Position numbers and translations under genes: made by a program. Shown piece after piece: positions 40,443 through 48,719 of a stretch of DNA of 64,000 bases. The stretch's first letter is position 1, and the number at the start of each line of letters is the position of its first letter. The notes beneath the pieces are model-generated. The model ran no database searches. It was not told where the DNA came from and was given only the letters and a program-made list of their open reading frames with translations. Source of the DNA: Paenibacillus lupini (GTDB taxonomy: Bacteria; Bacillota; Bacilli; Paenibacillales; Paenibacillaceae); NCBI RefSeq assembly GCF_011761355.1, contig NZ_JAASRW010000007.1, positions 186,001 through 250,000 of the forward strand, given 5' to 3'.

Positions 40443-41645
40443 ATGGCACGCACAATTCTTTATGCGGCGATCTCCATTCTGCTAGTCGCTGCAATCATTC
40501 GTCAGCCGGATGAGGCCTTTCAAGCTTCTCTGCAAGGGCTGACCATTTGGTGGAACATTGTTTTCCCAGGCCTTTTGCCGTTCCTAGTGCTATTCGAGCT
40601 TATCGCGGCCTTTGGTCTCATTCATGGCTTTGGTGTACTCCTTAAACCAATCATGCGAGGGCTGTTCAAACTGCCGGGAGAAGCCGCACTGCCTCTCTTG
40701 CTAGGGTGGTTGTCCGGGCATCAAGCCGGTGCAGAAGCAACGGCAGCTTTACGTCGCGATAATCTTATAACAAGAAGCGAAGGGCAAAGACTGCTTGCCC
40801 TTTCTCATATGCCGAACCCACTCTTTATGCTGGTTGTCATTGGAGCAGGCTTCCTGCATCGCCCCGAACTTGGCCTGTTTATCGCCATTATCGTATGGTT
40901 GTCTGCCCTATGCACAGCATTATGGATTTCCCTATTTGGTGAACGCCGAGCTAAAAGCTTGAGTAAGGATCAAAAGACAAGCATGCTCGACATTGCAGCT
41001 GACGCAATTGTGACAAGCCGTGACCGTGATGGACGCAGCTTCGGCAAGGCTCTTGGAGACGCAGTGTCATTTGGTGTACAGAAGCTTCTTATCGTTGGCG
41101 GCTTCATGATCTTCGCCGCCGTGGTAGCCAGATTGGCCCTGCCGCTTATCGTTCATGCTTTGCCAAATGGGATCGCAGAGCTGTTATTGCCTGCTTTACT
41201 AGAAAGCCATATCGGCGCATACGCAGCTGCTGTATGGCAAGGTCCAGGCGTAAGCACCGCAGTAAGTGCCGCCGCCATTGCTGCCGTGCTTGCTTGGAGC
41301 GGTATAAGCGCTCTGCTTCAAGCTGGTTATGCCATTACAGGCACCGACTTAAAGCTGATGCCGCTTATTTGGGTCAAGCTCCTTCACACCATACACGCTG
41401 CCGTATTAGCCCTCCTTTTGTGGAAACCAGTCCAGACTGTAATAACATTGCTGCCTAGTCAGTTAACAGATGCAACAGAAGCTATGCTGCAGGATGGTGT
41501 CACCTGGAGTCGCCCGTCCAACGCATACGAGGCCGTCACCGCACTTGGCCTCCCATCGATCTGGCCGTATACGCTGACGGCCGCGGCCGTACTTGCTATT
41601 ATGTTCGCTGCAATACGAGTTATCTCGCCTCGAGGTAAACGCTAG
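40443..41645 (+). CDS. ylbJ: YlbJ, sporulation integral membrane protein
   Basis: YlbJ is a polytopic membrane protein needed for proper spore cortex formation in B. subtilis, where it depends on sigma-E. The 400-residue protein has eight or so hydrophobic segments and the nucleoside-recognition (Gate-like) motifs WWNIVFPGLLPFLVLFEL and LSHMPNPLFMLVVIGAGF. It lies between the YlbL-like protease and coaD, as expected. Its 3' end abuts the convergent coaD gene with a 4-nt overlap. A sporulation promoter is likely, but I could not identify a clean one. Confidence 0.9.
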   Translation: MARTILYAAISILLVAAIIRQPDEAFQASLQGLTIWWNIVFPGLLPFLVLFELIAAFGLIHGFGVLLKPIMRGLFKLPGEAALPLLLGWLSGHQAGAEATAALRRDNLITRSEGQRLLALSHMPNPLFMLVVIGAGFLHRPELGLFIAIIVWLSALCTALWISLFGERRAKSLSKDQKTSMLDIAADAIVTSRDRDGRSFGKALGDAVSFGVQKLLIVGGFMIFAAVVARLALPLIVHALPNGIAELLLPALLESHIGAYAAAVWQGPGVSTAVSAAAIAAVLAWSGISALLQAGYAITGTDLKLMPLIWVKLLHTIHAAVLALLLWKPVQTVITLLPSQLTDATEAMLQDGVTWSRPSNAYEAVTALGLPSIWPYTLTAAAVLAIMFAAIRVISPRGKR

Positions 41646-42157
41646 TTCTTTGCTTGCTTCTCTTTATATTTTTCAACCAGACGATGCTCGATTGGAGGAG
41701 GAACAAGCACAGATATCGATCCGCCAAACATTGCGATTTCCTTCACGATACTGGAGCTAAGATATGAGAATTTTGGATTCGTCATCATGAAGATTGTTTC
41801 AATCTCGTCATCCAGCAATTGATTAGTCGACGCAAGCGTTAGCTCATATTCAAAGTCCGTAACCGAACGGATCCCACGTACGATCGTATTCGCCTTGCGA
41901 GATTTCATGAACCGAACCAGCAGATCACGGAAGCTGTCGATCGACACATTCGGAATATCGCTTGTTATCTCCTGCAGCATCTCTTTACGCTCATCTACAG
42001 TGAACATTGGACTTTTACTCGTGTTGTTTAGCACCGCGACAATTAAGTGATCGAACTGCTTCGCCGAACGGCGGATGATATCAAGATGACCTAATGTTGG
42101 CGGATCAAAGCTCCCTGGATATACAGCTACACGGCTGCTATGCTCATTCATTTGCAT
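41642..42157 (-). CDS. coaD: CoaD, phosphopantetheine adenylyltransferase
   Basis: CoaD makes dephospho-CoA from 4'-phosphopantetheine and ATP. Several in-frame ATGs exist; ATG 42157 (MQMNEHSSRVAVYPGSFDPP) is chosen because GGAGG lies 8 nt upstream, giving 171 residues. Motifs YPGSFDPPTLGHLDIIRR, RGIRSVTDFEYEL and SYLSSSIVKEIA are present. It overlaps the end of rsmD by 14 nt, the conserved rsmD-coaD pair. Confidence 0.96.
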   Translation of the reverse strand: MQMNEHSSRVAVYPGSFDPPTLGHLDIIRRSAKQFDHLIVAVLNNTSKSPMFTVDERKEMLQEITSDIPNVSIDSFRDLLVRFMKSRKANTIVRGIRSVTDFEYELTLASTNQLLDDEIETIFMMTNPKFSYLSSSIVKEIAMFGGSISVLVPPPIEHRLVEKYKEKQAKN

Positions 42158-42734
42158 CGGTAATTCCTCCATCTGCGCTGCTAGGCGAATAACGGTATAG
42201 AGTCACAGCCGTATCGCCATATTTTTGTTTTCTCAGTAAGGTAAAATGTTCAATATGATCCGGATATTCATGACCAGCATCATGTTCTACAACAATCGTT
42301 GCCCCATCTTCCAGCAAAGATCGCTGCGCCATATCTACGATAAGCTCGTCCATATGTATTAAGCGGTAAGGCGGGTCGAGAAATACGATCGAAAAGGCAA
42401 TGCCGCGCTTTTCCAACAGCTTAATAGCCCGCTCCGCATCGTTACGATAAATCTCCGCATGTCTTCCCATTCCTGCCGCTTCGGTATTTAATTTGATAAT
42501 ATCGATACTTATTTTTTCTCGGTCGATAAAGATCGTCCGCTCGATGCCTCTGCTCCAAGCTTCTATACCGAGTCCGCCGGTGCCTGCGAATAAATCAAGC
42601 GCTAGTCCACCGTCGAAAAACGGTCCAATCATACTAAATATCGCTTCCTTCACCTTATCGGTCGTAGGTCGCGTATTCATACCTGGTACCGCCTTTAGCG
42701 TGCGGCCTTTTGCCGCTCCCGCAATGACTCTCAC
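42144..42734 (-). CDS. rsmD: RsmD (YlbH), 16S rRNA (guanine-966-N2)-methyltransferase
   Basis: RsmD methylates G966 of 16S rRNA. The 196-residue protein starts at GTG 42734 (Met-RVIAGAAKGRTLKAV), with GGGAG 9 nt upstream. The S-adenosylmethionine motif is LDLFAGTGGLGIEAWSRG and the catalytic tetrad DPPY is in IVFLDPPYRL. It is coupled to coaD. An extended -10 (TGGTACGAT) lies about 40 nt upstream on the minus strand. Confidence 0.95.
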   Translation of the reverse strand: MRVIAGAAKGRTLKAVPGMNTRPTTDKVKEAIFSMIGPFFDGGLALDLFAGTGGLGIEAWSRGIERTIFIDREKISIDIIKLNTEAAGMGRHAEIYRNDAERAIKLLEKRGIAFSIVFLDPPYRLIHMDELIVDMAQRSLLEDGATIVVEHDAGHEYPDHIEHFTLLRKQKYGDTAVTLYRYSPSSADGGITDANE

Positions 42735-42857
42735 TGCATATTGCTCCCTTCCTCTACTGTCGATGCCTATCGTACCACACTTTCCCTTGGATTATAAAGG
42801 CACCTGAAAGCTGCTTGTGAAGGGGCAATAATTATTTTTTACCGCAAAATGTATAAT

Positions 42858-42997
42858 CCCCCACAAAGCGGACAAAATAAAATCATCGGCGTCGGAAGAT
42901 GCCGTAGACAACCGCGGAGAAGACTTACGTTTCCCCATAAGCTCTTCGTCCGGTTTCTCCTCTCCCATGAAAGGACGCTCAGAAATGAGCGTCCGAT
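42858..42997 (+). ncRNA. Candidate structured small RNA with its own terminator
   Basis: In the gap between rsmD and the collagen-like gene (42735-43144) I find no coding region. A TATAAT lies at 42852-42857. Then come a 6-bp hairpin (CGGCGT/ATGCCG), a long hairpin of about 12 bp (CGGAGAAGACTTA with TAAGCTCTTCGTCCG), and a strong terminator, GGACGCTC/GAGCGTCC plus seven T (42973-42996). This layout suggests a roughly 130-nt plus-strand RNA. An alternative is a minus-strand leader for rsmD, since a ylbH leader family is known, but the T run favours the plus strand. Confidence 0.45.
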
Positions 42998-43144
42998 TTT
43001 TTTGTATAAACCTTTATTTATAAGGCTTCTTACAAACCAAACAAGCGATTTCAAATTAGTTGTCCACCGATTGTCCACCAAATTTCAAAAAGCGCACCAG
43101 CTTGTATCGTAGGAGCAAAAAATCCCGTATAAAGTTTTTACTCT

Positions 43145-44140
43145 CTATGCGATCTGCATAATAACAAGATGTGCGGAATCAGACCTGGTTCCTCCAGCTA
43201 ATGGAGTGATTGTAAGTGCCGTGGAATTACCTGCAGGATTTCGAACTGTGAGTACTGAATTAATGACTGTTGTTTGTACAAGCGCCATTCCTACTATCTG
43301 AGAAGTTCCTGTTGCACGTCCGACAACCGTATAAGCTAAGTCAGCGCCATTTAGTGTTAAGAGTAATTGACCTGCTTCATTTGCATTTACCTGAAACAAA
43401 ACCTGATATGTGCCAATTGCAGCCAGGTTAAATGAGCTCGCATTTATACGGGTTATCGCAGTCCCACTAATTGGACCATCTTGCGGAAAACTTACGTCCG
43501 TATTGGGAGCAACAGTTGCTGCATTATCAGGAGGCATCAAGGCAAAGAAATCTGCAAAGCCTATTACTCCACCTGCCGGCCCTACAGGTCCCGCTGGACC
43601 AGCTGGTCCAGTTGCTCCTGTTAGACCCGTCACTCCAGCTGCGCCAATTGCTCCTGCAAGGCCCGCCAATCCTTGGGGTCCAAGCGCGCCAATCGCTCCT
43701 GCAAGGCCTGCTGCTCCTTGGGGTCCAAGTGCTCCTGCAAGTCCTTCAGGTCCTAGTGAACCGATCGCTCCTACAAGGCCTGCTACTCCTTGGGGTCCAA
43801 GTGCTCCTGCTAATCCTTCAGGTCCTAGTGAACCGATCGCTCCTACAAGGCCTGCTACTCCTTGGGGTCCAAGTGCTCCTGCTAATCCTTCAGGTCCAAG
43901 TGCGCCGATTGCTCCCACAAGTCCTGTTAATCCTTGGGGTCCAAGTGCTCCAGCAAGTCCTTGAGGCCCCGCCTCTACAATTGCTTCAGCAAGTCCACTT
44001 AAAAATTGCTGTCCGCTAAGCGGGGGACACTTTATACAAATATGCTTTTTATGCGGATGACGTTTCTTTTTCTTTCCTTTTGGATGGCATACAATAATGG
44101 GTTTCCTTTTGCACCGTTTTTTTGTATCGGGACAACTCAA
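43145..44140 (-). CDS. BclA-like collagen-repeat protein with basic, Cys-rich N-terminus
   Basis: This is a probable exosporium or spore-surface filament protein. The start is TTG 44140, 8 nt after AGGAGG; an ATG nearer the site is out of frame. Residues 1-38 contain many Lys, Arg and His and five Cys. A collagen-like region follows, with four copies of a 24-residue block and then shorter Gly-X-Y triplets. The last 140 residues form a BclA-type globular domain (GGVIGFADFFALMPPDNAAT, then SAHLVIMQIA). The triplets are mostly Ala/Leu-rich, with few Thr. An inverted-repeat-rich region, loosely like elements A and B, lies upstream at 44197-44240. Confidence 0.85.
   Translation of the reverse strand: MSCPDTKKRCKRKPIIVCHPKGKKKKRHPHKKHICIKCPPLSGQQFLSGLAEAIVEAGPQGLAGALGPQGLTGLVGAIGALGPEGLAGALGPQGVAGLVGAIGSLGPEGLAGALGPQGVAGLVGAIGSLGPEGLAGALGPQGAAGLAGAIGALGPQGLAGLAGAIGAAGVTGLTGATGPAGPAGPVGPAGGVIGFADFFALMPPDNAATVAPNTDVSFPQDGPISGTAITRINASSFNLAAIGTYQVLFQVNANEAGQLLLTLNGADLAYTVVGRATGTSQIVGMALVQTTVINSVLTVRNPAGNSTALTITPLAGGTRSDSAHLVIMQIA
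43682..43969 (-). repeat. Four tandem 72-bp repeats in the collagen-like gene
   Basis: Each unit encodes 24 residues of the form GPEGLAGALGPQGVAGLVGA plus IGSL. The units differ by a few bases, so they are prone to expansion or contraction by recombination or slippage. Confidence 0.9.
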
Positions 44141-44293
44141 CCATGACACCTCCTATAAAGATTGTACAGTGTACGTGAGTTGTTTTTCTTCAGCATGGAC
44201 TAATAGCTAACTATTGGCTAGACTAGAAACTATTTATAGAAAAATGGGTTAATGATAGGGAGGTTCATTTGTAAGTAACCTGTCCGTTACTTC

Positions 44294-44338
44294 AACAAAA
44301 ATGGCAACTGACCATCTGGATCAGCTGCCATTTTTGTT
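44294..44338. terminator. Bidirectional intrinsic terminator
   Basis: AACAAAAATGGCAACTGA pairs with TCAGCTGCCATTTTTGTT around a 9-nt loop. T runs exist on both sides. It ends the acetyltransferase fragment on the minus strand. Confidence 0.85.
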
Positions 44339-44410
44339 GTTCTCAACTAACGCTTCCCGATAGTTCAACAAGTTAATCCTGTCTAAAAGGTCTAATTGGT
44401 GCGAAATAAG

Positions 44411-44680
44411 CTAGTAATTTGGGTGTTTGCGAAGTTCCTTTATATTCAGTTTAACCGAAAGTGAAGTTCCATCCGTACAAGCAGCCATTCCGACCACTTG
44501 TCCCTTATATAAAGCCATATAAAATTGGTCCAAAACGAATATATGAACGAACGCTGCAGCAATTCTTTTCGGATCCTTCGAGAAGTACCCAAGCCACTGT
44601 GTGAATCCCTCAGCGAATATTTCAGATATTCCTCGCCTCACATCAAATTCAGCTTGATCTGCTCTAACCACGTTAATCAT
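44411..44680 (-). pseudogene. N-terminal fragment of a GNAT-type acetyltransferase
   Basis: The 89-residue frame has an intact start and ribosome site (GGAAG) and resembles the N-terminal part of GNAT-family acetyltransferases of about 200 residues: EIFAEGFTQWLGYFSKD, then MALYKGQVVGMAACTDGTSL. It stops after ELRKHPNY, before the acetyl-CoA-binding motif. In the same frame after the TAG another 29 codons remain open, but they do not look like the rest of a GNAT protein. A terminator follows. I infer a truncated, probably inactive gene. Confidence 0.6.
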
Positions 44681-44767
44681 GACATGGTCACTTCCTTTCC
44701 TTCAATAAAAACCACGTGGGTTATTACATTCATCTCCAGTTATCGAAAACTGCCCGTTCGTATTATG

Positions 44768-44803
44768 AGGTCACCAGATCTTTCTGGTCGACCTCTTTTT
44801 TGT
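44768..44803 (+). terminator. Plus-strand terminator-like hairpin
   Basis: GAGGTC pairs with GACCTC, enclosing ACCAGA/TCTGGT, and six T follow. No plus-strand gene is seen upstream, so its transcript is unknown; it may be a remnant. Confidence 0.55.
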
Positions 44804-44933
44804 ATGGTCGTAAGATAGCGGTAGCCGGGGGTCCAACGTTTCTGCCCGTGGGACTTGGATCCCGAGAGCTATTAAGTTCATCCCCCCCTACTTGTTCAAC
44901 CATGGTTAGGCTGGTTGGGACTTTGATCCCGTA

Positions 44934-46655
44934 TCACATGCGATAGTGTGGAAGCTTAGCCACACTTGGAATCGTATAAAAAGCTCTCAACCCATTTGCG
45001 TTCACATACCACACGACTTGATTCTTAATAACAATAGGCTGACTATCAGACAACAGAAAATGATCAAGACTCTGAATTTCCCCCATCACATTGCCTTTCC
45101 CGTCTATATATACATATTTCAATCCGGATGGATTGCCTTCTTTAGTAAACTCCTGCCACATGACCATCAATTTGTCATCATTAATCTTGACCAGCTTTGG
45201 TATGGATGCGAACAACTCACTAGCAGTATAAGAGGCGAGCTTTACTGTTTTTACAGCGCTGGCTTGCATATTGTTCCGGGGAAGAAGTGTCAGAATGATA
45301 TCTCTGCGATCCACAGGTAAACCTTTCATTTCGTATGACGTGTATTCAATCACCTTAGAATGATCGATCGTGTTCATAGCGGTAATATAATTGGAGGCAG
45401 ACATCTCAAATCCGCCAATCGAAACCCCTGTCGTATTAGCACCTATGGCACCAGGAATTTTAAACAAATCCGTTTCTTCATAAGATGTCCCGTTCCCTTT
45501 ATGTAAGACAATCGAGCGCGGGTAGGCGTCCCCATGGTCCAGAAGAACTTGTTCATTACCATCAAAAAGTACATATTGATCAAATGAATGACTAACGTGA
45601 TTGCTTTGGAAGCGTCCAAGATTATTGATTACCTGCATCTTAGATGTATCAACAATAATGGTCAGCTGGGATTGATGATTTAACCCATCCTCTGTCGTAT
45701 ACCTTTCGCGGGAAGTGTGAAACACTAGCGTATCACCGTTTTCGGCCATTCTTCCAGCGGCAGCATTGAACGGAACCGTGGTAAAGCTCTCTCCACCTTT
45801 TACAGATACACTATCTATCCGATTAAAGCTCTTATCATAACGAACGATACGGATAACTTCCTTATTATCGTTTTCTTCATGGTTTTCTTGACCATAGGCG
45901 ATATAATAACCTTTTGCACCGCTATAAAATCCACCGAATAACGGAAGCTCGTTATCGAACCTTTTTTGAGCAACAAGACGATATTGACTGTCATACGTTT
46001 CAACGGTGACTTTATTTTCTTTCTCTTCAATAACGCTGACTGTACCGTCATCATTAGGAGTAAGGTAAGATTTTATCGTTTCTTTCCATCTCGGATACCT
46101 AGATGAAACGGTATTGTCAGAGAAAGCAAATGCCGTTGTTACTCGATAGGAGTTGTCTGCTAGATTCGAAAACAGCTGTATCTCGTTCTCCACTCCGTTG
46201 AAGCTGACTTCAAAAGGGATTAACTTACCTAAATCTCTTAATTTGAAATAATTGCTTCCTTCCTTATTGTAAGCCTGAATAGGTACGGCTTTCCCGTCTA
46301 CAAACAGCGTGGAGTCTGTCGGCTTGACCATGTAGTTCATATTAGATTGGAAAAATGGATCGTCATCAACTTTTGTAACGGAATATGATTTGCCCGTATG
46401 TATTTCCACCGCATTGTGCTCGCTGCTCCAGCTAACATCGAACTGACTAGGTGTACCTGAGAAAGCAGCGGCTAGATCACGAAGCTTGAAATAATTGCTC
46501 CCTTGAATCGTAAGGCCATCCAACTGGATAGGCTCTCCATTTAACTTGATCGAACTAATCAAACCCGTAGCTTTCATATAACTGTCAGCGGCATAAGTCG
46601 TTGTACCTGTAAAAGCTAAACATAAAACAAGAAATAAACTAACTATCTTCCTCAC
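44934..46655 (-). CDS. Secreted stalk-domain (copper amine oxidase N-like) protein
   Basis: The start is GTG 46655, 7 nt after GGGGG, giving 573 residues. A signal peptide covers about residues 1-23 (VRKIVSLFLVLCLAFTGTTT followed by YAA). Two copies of the stalk-domain motif follow (VQLDGLTIQGSNYFKLRDLA-type and NKEGSNYFKLRDLGKLIPF). The rest, about residues 170-573, is rich in beta strands and may form a propeller-like module, but I do not recognise it. Such proteins are abundant in Paenibacillus and are usually cell-wall associated. No operon partner is seen. Confidence 0.7.
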   Translation of the reverse strand: MRKIVSLFLVLCLAFTGTTTYAADSYMKATGLISSIKLNGEPIQLDGLTIQGSNYFKLRDLAAAFSGTPSQFDVSWSSEHNAVEIHTGKSYSVTKVDDDPFFQSNMNYMVKPTDSTLFVDGKAVPIQAYNKEGSNYFKLRDLGKLIPFEVSFNGVENEIQLFSNLADNSYRVTTAFAFSDNTVSSRYPRWKETIKSYLTPNDDGTVSVIEEKENKVTVETYDSQYRLVAQKRFDNELPLFGGFYSGAKGYYIAYGQENHEENDNKEVIRIVRYDKSFNRIDSVSVKGGESFTTVPFNAAAGRMAENGDTLVFHTSRERYTTEDGLNHQSQLTIIVDTSKMQVINNLGRFQSNHVSHSFDQYVLFDGNEQVLLDHGDAYPRSIVLHKGNGTSYEETDLFKIPGAIGANTTGVSIGGFEMSASNYITAMNTIDHSKVIEYTSYEMKGLPVDRRDIILTLLPRNNMQASAVKTVKLASYTASELFASIPKLVKINDDKLMVMWQEFTKEGNPSGLKYVYIDGKGNVMGEIQSLDHFLLSDSQPIVIKNQVVWYVNANGLRAFYTIPSVAKLPHYRM

Positions 46656-46815
46656 CTTAATACCCCCGATTAGATAAATCTTGTTTTCCAAATTTAACTA
46701 TTCTATTTTTGCTACTAAAATCCTGTAATGTTACTCTATTTCCCCACTGCAAATTACACTAGTTTTGGTATATAGTTACATTACCAATTATTAGTTAGGA
46801 GGTTCATATACGGTT

Positions 46816-47343
46816 ATGGATAACATCGGAAGCTATTTAATCCCCCTGCTTATCATCCTGTTCGTGATGTACAGACGCTTCAAACGGACAATTGGCTTTC
46901 AGCCTTTCCAGCCTCGCAGGTTGAGATTTCGAATTGGTCTTTTTAGTGTAATTGGAGTTCTTTTGCTTGCTACCGGGTATTCTCATCCAGCCATTTACCT
47001 ATCCGATGCGTTAGGCATCGCCTGCGGTGCTGTCATTGCCTATTTTGCTATTAAACACAGTCGATTCGAGCTTCGTGACAACTCGCTATTTTATCGGACA
47101 CATATCGGCATTGAGACGTTAGTGGTCCTATTATTCATCGGACGGGTTGCATTCAGGATTGTCGACATGGTCGGAAATGGCGGTCCAGTTGCTGTCAATC
47201 CTGCCATGACCAGTGATACTGCCGAGCTTCAGCATTACACGAATGATCCACTGACAGCGATCACTTTCTTCCTCTTGGTTGCCTACTACATAGGGTATTA
47301 TACTTTTATTATTCGTCGGAGCGAGCAGCAAGTAATTGCTTGA
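46816..47343 (+). CDS. CcdC-like (DUF1453) membrane protein
   Basis: The 175-residue protein has about five hydrophobic segments and the N-terminal block MYRRFKRTIGFQPFQPRRLR, which resembles the CcdC/DUF1453 family named after a cytochrome c biogenesis locus. The function is unproven. The AGGAGG ribosome site is 13 nt before ATG, a long spacing, so another start is possible. It is divergent from the stalk-domain gene and lies 95 nt before the L,D-transpeptidase gene. Confidence 0.5.
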   Translation: MDNIGSYLIPLLIILFVMYRRFKRTIGFQPFQPRRLRFRIGLFSVIGVLLLATGYSHPAIYLSDALGIACGAVIAYFAIKHSRFELRDNSLFYRTHIGIETLVVLLFIGRVAFRIVDMVGNGGPVAVNPAMTSDTAELQHYTNDPLTAITFFLLVAYYIGYYTFIIRRSEQQVIA

Positions 47344-47437
47344 TTCCGTCAGTCAGCCATCAACCCACACCTCACCTACGTTGTGTGACATATGATACTC
47401 AGGGACGTACAAACCTCAGCAAGGGGTGAGCTTGGGC

Positions 47438-47776
47438 ATGCCTGTGTATCGTATTATTGTCGATTTGTCGGACCGAATGCTTCATTTACTGGATGGAAAT
47501 ATCGTTGTACACTCCTACCCTGTTGGGATTGGACGAATGGTTACTCAAACACCAACCGGCGAATATAAGATTATTAATAAACAAGAGAATCCGGGCGGAC
47601 CATTTGGCGTGTTATGGATGGGACTGTCCAAGCCGCATTACGGCATTCATGGAACCAATGATCCTTCCTCAATCGGAGGATACGTCTCCCATGGCTGTAT
47701 AAGGATGTATAACGAAGATGTTCTCGCCTTATCCCCTCTAACGCCCGTTGGAACAAGAGTCACGATCCGGCCATGA
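47438..47776 (+). CDS. YkuD-type L,D-transpeptidase
   Basis: The 112-residue protein is a minimal L,D-transpeptidase catalytic domain (YkuD fold), which makes 3-3 peptidoglycan crosslinks or attaches wall proteins. The catalytic motif is HGTNDPSSIGGYVSHGCIRM, with its Cys. No signal peptide or LysM domain is present, as in some sporulation-related homologues. The start is uncertain: ATG 47438 (MPVYRIIVDLSD) is used here, while TTG 47432 is nearer the AAGGGG site. A shared terminator follows. Confidence 0.88.
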   Translation: MPVYRIIVDLSDRMLHLLDGNIVVHSYPVGIGRMVTQTPTGEYKIINKQENPGGPFGVLWMGLSKPHYGIHGTNDPSSIGGYVSHGCIRMYNEDVLALSPLTPVGTRVTIRP

Positions 47777-47819
47777 AAAAAAGCGGCAATCTCCTCTTAC
47801 GGGAGATCTGCCGCTTTTA
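47776..47819. terminator. Bidirectional terminator between transpeptidase and glucosaminidase genes
   Basis: AAAGCGGCAATCTCC pairs with GGGAGATCTGCCGCTTT (one bulge) and T runs exist on both sides. The stop codon of the minus-strand gene lies in the loop. Confidence 0.85.
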
Positions 47820-48582
47820 ACGTGACAGTCTGGGTGGCCTGCTCCCAAACGGCCTTTTTATTCAATACTGCAGCAAGATCCCTCACCGCTACATATCCTG
47901 TCGAGATATCCAATCGCGAATCAAGCTCCTGTCCGTTGACCGTTACCTTTCCTTTCTGCCAGTCAATAACGTCACCTAATGATTCACCTAGCGCCCGAGC
48001 AGCAACCCAGGTTGTCCCTGCATCATAATAACCAACAGCGATGACAAGTCCGTCCATAAGAATAGGAATTGTTGTCGAAGCTTTAAACATCGTGGTAGAG
48101 GCAGCTGAGGCAAAAGCATTGTCGTATTGCTTCAGTGAATATTGGTTGATCAGAGCAATTAATTTATTCGGGTAAGATGGATCTGTCGCATACTGGCTTA
48201 CATAAAGCATATTGGCTTGCTGCTCTGGGGTAACAGCTGCCCGGACACGGAGATAACGGGAGGTTGCGAAGAGCAGATCTTGATCTTTCATAAAATGATA
48301 CACGCTGCTATAAGCTCGGAAAGCTGCATTCATGCTTACATTCCTGCCATCAACAACCTCCCAGGTTCCTCTCACAACCGCATCTCCATGCCAGTAAGCA
48401 TTGGGTTTGCCGCTGCCTACTTTAATTCCCCCTAGGTTATACCAAGGATGAACTACACCGCCTGTCTCCAGAATACATTGCGCAATCCGAAGAGATGGGA
48501 AAATCGTAGAACCCTCGCGCCTTACCTGCCATACCGTCGGGACAATTGCCGCTATAAATTGCGATCTTGTTAATGGTGTCAT
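47797..48582 (-). CDS. Glucosaminidase (LytG/FlgJ-like) with stalk-type C-terminal domain
   Basis: The start is ATG 48582 (MTPLTRSQFIAAIVPTVWQV), with GGAGGAG upstream, giving 261 residues. The N-terminal 150 residues form a glucosaminidase domain with the catalytic Glu in SLRIAQCILETGG and YNLGGIKVG. The C-terminal 95 residues form a copper-amine-oxidase-N-like (stalk) domain (PILMDGLVIAVGYYDAGTTW). No signal peptide is evident, which is odd for a wall hydrolase but is seen in phage- or spore-related enzymes. It is convergent with the L,D-transpeptidase gene, so two wall enzymes lie side by side. Confidence 0.82.
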   Translation of the reverse strand: MTPLTRSQFIAAIVPTVWQVRREGSTIFPSLRIAQCILETGGVVHPWYNLGGIKVGSGKPNAYWHGDAVVRGTWEVVDGRNVSMNAAFRAYSSVYHFMKDQDLLFATSRYLRVRAAVTPEQQANMLYVSQYATDPSYPNKLIALINQYSLKQYDNAFASAASTTMFKASTTIPILMDGLVIAVGYYDAGTTWVAARALGESLGDVIDWQKGKVTVNGQELDSRLDISTGYVAVRDLAAVLNKKAVWEQATQTVTLKAADLP

Positions 48583-48674
48583 TCCTTTCTCCTCCTCTCC
48601 TAGCAAACAAAATACGGAATATACTAGTTTATGGAAGCACATTCCAGCGTGTAACGGCCTGCCACCAACTTGAT

Positions 48675-48713
48675 GCAAAAAACTCCGTTAAGCCTAGGGT
48701 TGGCCTAACGGAG
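48675..48713 (-). terminator. Intrinsic terminator of the thi transport operon
   Basis: On the minus strand CTCCGTTAGGCC pairs with GGCTTAACGGAG (one mismatch) and is followed by six T. It follows the TatD-like gene. Confidence 0.9.
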
Positions 48714-48719
48714 CGAATA

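Noticed and set aside
43682..43969. Regular 72-bp repeats, considered as a CRISPR array
   Set aside because: Repeats are contiguous without spacers, stay in frame and encode collagen-like triplets.
43410..44019. Plus-strand Pro/Ala-rich and Leu/Gln-rich frames opposite the collagen-like gene
   Set aside because: They mirror the Gly-X-Y repeat of the minus-strand gene and carry no start signal.
44197..44240. A possible A/B-type element upstream of the BclA-like gene
   Set aside because: It shares AATAGTTTC and CTATTA but has different arms and no good CATANNNTA box. It is mentioned only as a loose resemblance.
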